Shown piece after piece: positions 13,382 to 14,264 of a stretch of 14,264 nucleotides of DNA (within the stretch, counting starts at the first letter, position 1; every line of letters starts with the position of its first letter). Position numbers and translations under genes: made by a program. The stretch is from positions 2,435 to 16,698 of the forward strand of contig JAHFLI010000009.1 of the NCBI GenBank assembly GCA_023255615.1, read 5' to 3'. Under the pieces are notes generated by a model. That model searched no databases, was not told the DNA's origin, and worked only from the letters and a program-made list of their open reading frames with translations. This stretch comes from Candidatus Woesearchaeota archaeon. Lineage in GTDB: Archaea > Nanobdellota > Nanobdellia > Woesearchaeales > JACQSR01.

Positions 13382-13390
13382 ATATTATGA

Positions 13391-13440
13391 TTGTATACAT
13401 CTATGAACTAGTATATAAATGTTACTATTTTGTATACTAG
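13391..13440. repeat. Dyad and repeated GTATAC sites over the ftsZ promoter, candidate operator
   Basis: CTAGTATA (13408-13415) and TATACTAG (13433-13440) are perfect inverted 8-mers on either side of the ftsZ TATA region. TTGTATAC occurs twice, at 13391-13398 and 13430-13437, around the same TATA box. The GTATAC/GTATAT cores start at 13393, 13411 and 13432, about two helical turns apart. This is compatible with a repressor site, but AT-rich promoter DNA produces such patterns by chance. Confidence 0.35.
13412..13419 (-). promoter_or_regulatory. TATA box of ftsZ
   Basis: TTTATATA on the minus strand predicts a transcription start near 13389. The resulting leader of about 20 nt holds the Shine-Dalgarno site. 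Unlike most single genes here, ftsZ is therefore not leaderless. Confidence 0.6.
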
Positions 13441-13640
13441 AATATAGTTTGTCTATATAGGGCTACTGAGTAAAAATTTGGAGAAAAAATTATTTATTGT
13501 GGATATAGAAAAGATTCTTTTGTAATAAAAATGTGATCTCAAAGAAAAATAATTCCCTTCTCAAAACATATACTTCAATATTTTAGTTCTAAGTTGACTG
13601 GACTTAATTCTTCTTAAAATAAGATAGGATAAGGAAAGAA

Positions 13641-13648
13641 TTTAAATG
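13641..13648 (+). promoter_or_regulatory. TATA box of the unknown exoprotein gene (leaderless)
   Basis: TTTAAATG, preceded by a purine-rich BRE-like stretch (AAGGAAAGAA, 13631-13640), begins 30 nt before the GTG at 13671. This places the expected transcription start at that GTG and supports it as the start codon. Confidence 0.6.
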
Positions 13649-13670
13649 TTAATGTGCTTATCAAATAACA

Positions 13671-14105
13671 GTGAACTCTAAAAAAGTTATCTTGATGATG
13701 TTAGTGGGAATATCTGTTTTATCAGTTATCCAGCCAATTTTATCTTATCAATCACAGAAATGTAATGATGAAATAGGGCTTTTGCGTCTGGACAAGATTC
13801 AATCATTCATCTCATTTGAAGAACACCAACAAAATCAGTTAACATTTGTGACTATTAATTCCCTACGACGTTTAAATCCAGGGGCGTTTAGTAACGTAAC
13901 TTTTGATATTCTAGGAAGTCAGTTATTGGCTAATACTCTAATTTTAGATATAAATAGTAGTCGTGATTTAGAGATAAAAATAAATGACAAGAGTAAGATA
14001 TGCCATATGAAAGAAGTTTTCTCCATTATCCCTTCGTATATCATTTTAATTCTTACATTATTGATACTCATTTTTAGGTTCAAGTATTTTGATCTCGTTG
14101 ATTAA
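13671..14105 (+). CDS. Unknown exported protein with C-terminal membrane anchor
   Basis: I do not recognise this 144-residue protein. It starts with MNSKKVILMMLVGISVLSVI, a basic n-region and hydrophobic core typical of a signal peptide or N-terminal anchor. A second hydrophobic segment at about 119-136 is followed by a short basic and aromatic tail (RFKYFDLVD). The segment between, about 30-118, should lie outside the cell. It has two cysteines, C31 and C111, which could form a disulfide, and two N-glycosylation sequons, N75-V-T and N95-S-S. Start GTG 13671 is supported by the TATA spacing and by keeping the lysines before the hydrophobic core. It has its own promoter, between ftsZ and a chorismate mutase gene, so the neighbours give no function. 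Confidence 0.7.
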   Translation: MNSKKVILMMLVGISVLSVIQPILSYQSQKCNDEIGLLRLDKIQSFISFEEHQQNQLTFVTINSLRRLNPGAFSNVTFDILGSQLLANTLILDINSSRDLEIKINDKSKICHMKEVFSIIPSYIILILTLLILIFRFKYFDLVD

Positions 14106-14115
14106 AAACATAATC

Positions 14116-14123
14116 TTTAAATA
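14116..14123 (+). promoter_or_regulatory. TATA box of the chorismate mutase gene (leaderless)
   Basis: TTTAAATA begins 30 nt before ATG 14146, with no Shine-Dalgarno site between them. Confidence 0.6.
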
Positions 14124-14145
14124 GATACTACCGAACGATTTTCAT

Positions 14146-14264
14146 ATGGCAAATCACAAGCAGATTGAAGAAGTGAGAAAGCATATTGATCGTCTTGATA
14201 CTGTTCTTATTACGACCTTGGCGGAGAGAATGTCATTAATTCCAGAACTTGCGCACTACAAGAA
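14146..14264 (+). CDS. Chorismate mutase, AroQ type, N-terminal part; cut by the window end
   Basis: The 39 full codons present encode IEEVRKHIDRLDTVLITTLAERM and then IPELAHYK. This is the first helix of an AroQ-fold chorismate mutase, in which the Arg of VRKHIDRLD binds the substrate and the following Lys is also active-site. AroQ converts chorismate to prephenate on the route to phenylalanine and tyrosine. The remainder is outside the window, so a fusion to prephenate dehydratase or dehydrogenase, or to a DAHP synthase, cannot be excluded. A leaderless start at ATG 14146 is supported by the TATA spacing. Confidence 0.85.
   Translation, partial: MANHKQIEEVRKHIDRLDTVLITTLAERMSLIPELAHYK

Larger units (their letters stand above)
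13382..13670. other. Gene-free region between ftsZ and the unknown exoprotein gene
   Basis: The 289 bases are strongly AT-rich. They hold the ftsZ TATA box and dyad at one end and the TATA box of the next gene at the other. The middle (about 13441-13630) has no open frame with a recognisable product, no tRNA-like or C/D-box pattern and no long repeat that I can see. Confidence 0.6.

Noticed and set aside
1..14264. CRISPR arrays, insertion sequences, tRNA or rRNA genes
   Set aside because: No regularly spaced repeats, transposase-like ORFs, terminal inverted repeats or RNA gene patterns were seen.

Overview
The window is archaeal chromosome. It carries an RNase P Pop5 subunit, a 20S proteasome alpha subunit, SBDS, three exosome subunits (Rrp4, Rrp41, Rrp42) and RNA polymerase subunit K in one gene string. 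Most first genes have an archaeal TATA box about 28-31 nt before a leaderless start codon. The DNA is AT-rich, genes are tightly packed, and there are no rRNA, tRNA, CRISPR or insertion-sequence signals. A DPANN-type lineage (Woesearchaeota-like) would fit, but the sequence does not prove it. A GlpX-type fructose bisphosphatase and a GGDEF protein give it some bacterial flavour.

Layout. 1-220: 3' end of a phosphohexomutase. 268-399: a 43-residue orphan TFIIB-like zinc ribbon. 428-2008 (-): a large cytoplasmic protein ending in an intact GGDEF (diguanylate cyclase) domain. 2083-3372 (+): an archaeal MiaB/MtaB-like tRNA methylthiotransferase, divergent from the GGDEF gene. 3359-6279 (-): a three-gene operon glpX - fba - gap, reading from triose phosphate through fructose-1,6-bisphosphate to fructose-6-phosphate. 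6363-7694 (+): a phosphomannomutase/phosphoglucomutase, divergent from glpX. 7763-12275 (+): the superoperon pop5 - psmA - SBDS - rrp4 - rrp41 - rrp42 - rpoK - DUF357. 12317-13369 (-): ftsZ, convergent with it. 13379-13670: the longest gene-free stretch, holding the ftsZ promoter and a dyad. 13671-14105 (+): an unrecognised protein with a signal-like N-terminus and a C-terminal membrane anchor. 14146-end (+): the start of a chorismate mutase.

How the genes work together. The glpX-fba-gap operon, the divergent hexomutase and the mutase at the left edge look like a gluconeogenesis-to-sugar-phosphate module feeding glycan or sugar-nucleotide synthesis. The superoperon joins RNA maturation and decay (RNase P, exosome), ribosome maturation (SBDS), protein degradation (proteasome) and transcription (RpoK). 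Inside the operons, translation relies on GGTGA or GGAGGT Shine-Dalgarno sites, several of which contain the stop codon of the preceding gene. First genes are mostly leaderless.

Most worth a second look: the archaeal GGDEF protein with an unrecognised helical N-terminal half, the orphan TFIIB-type zinc ribbon, the dyad over the ftsZ TATA box, the terminator-like hairpin inside the ftsZ 3' end, and the unknown anchored exoprotein.
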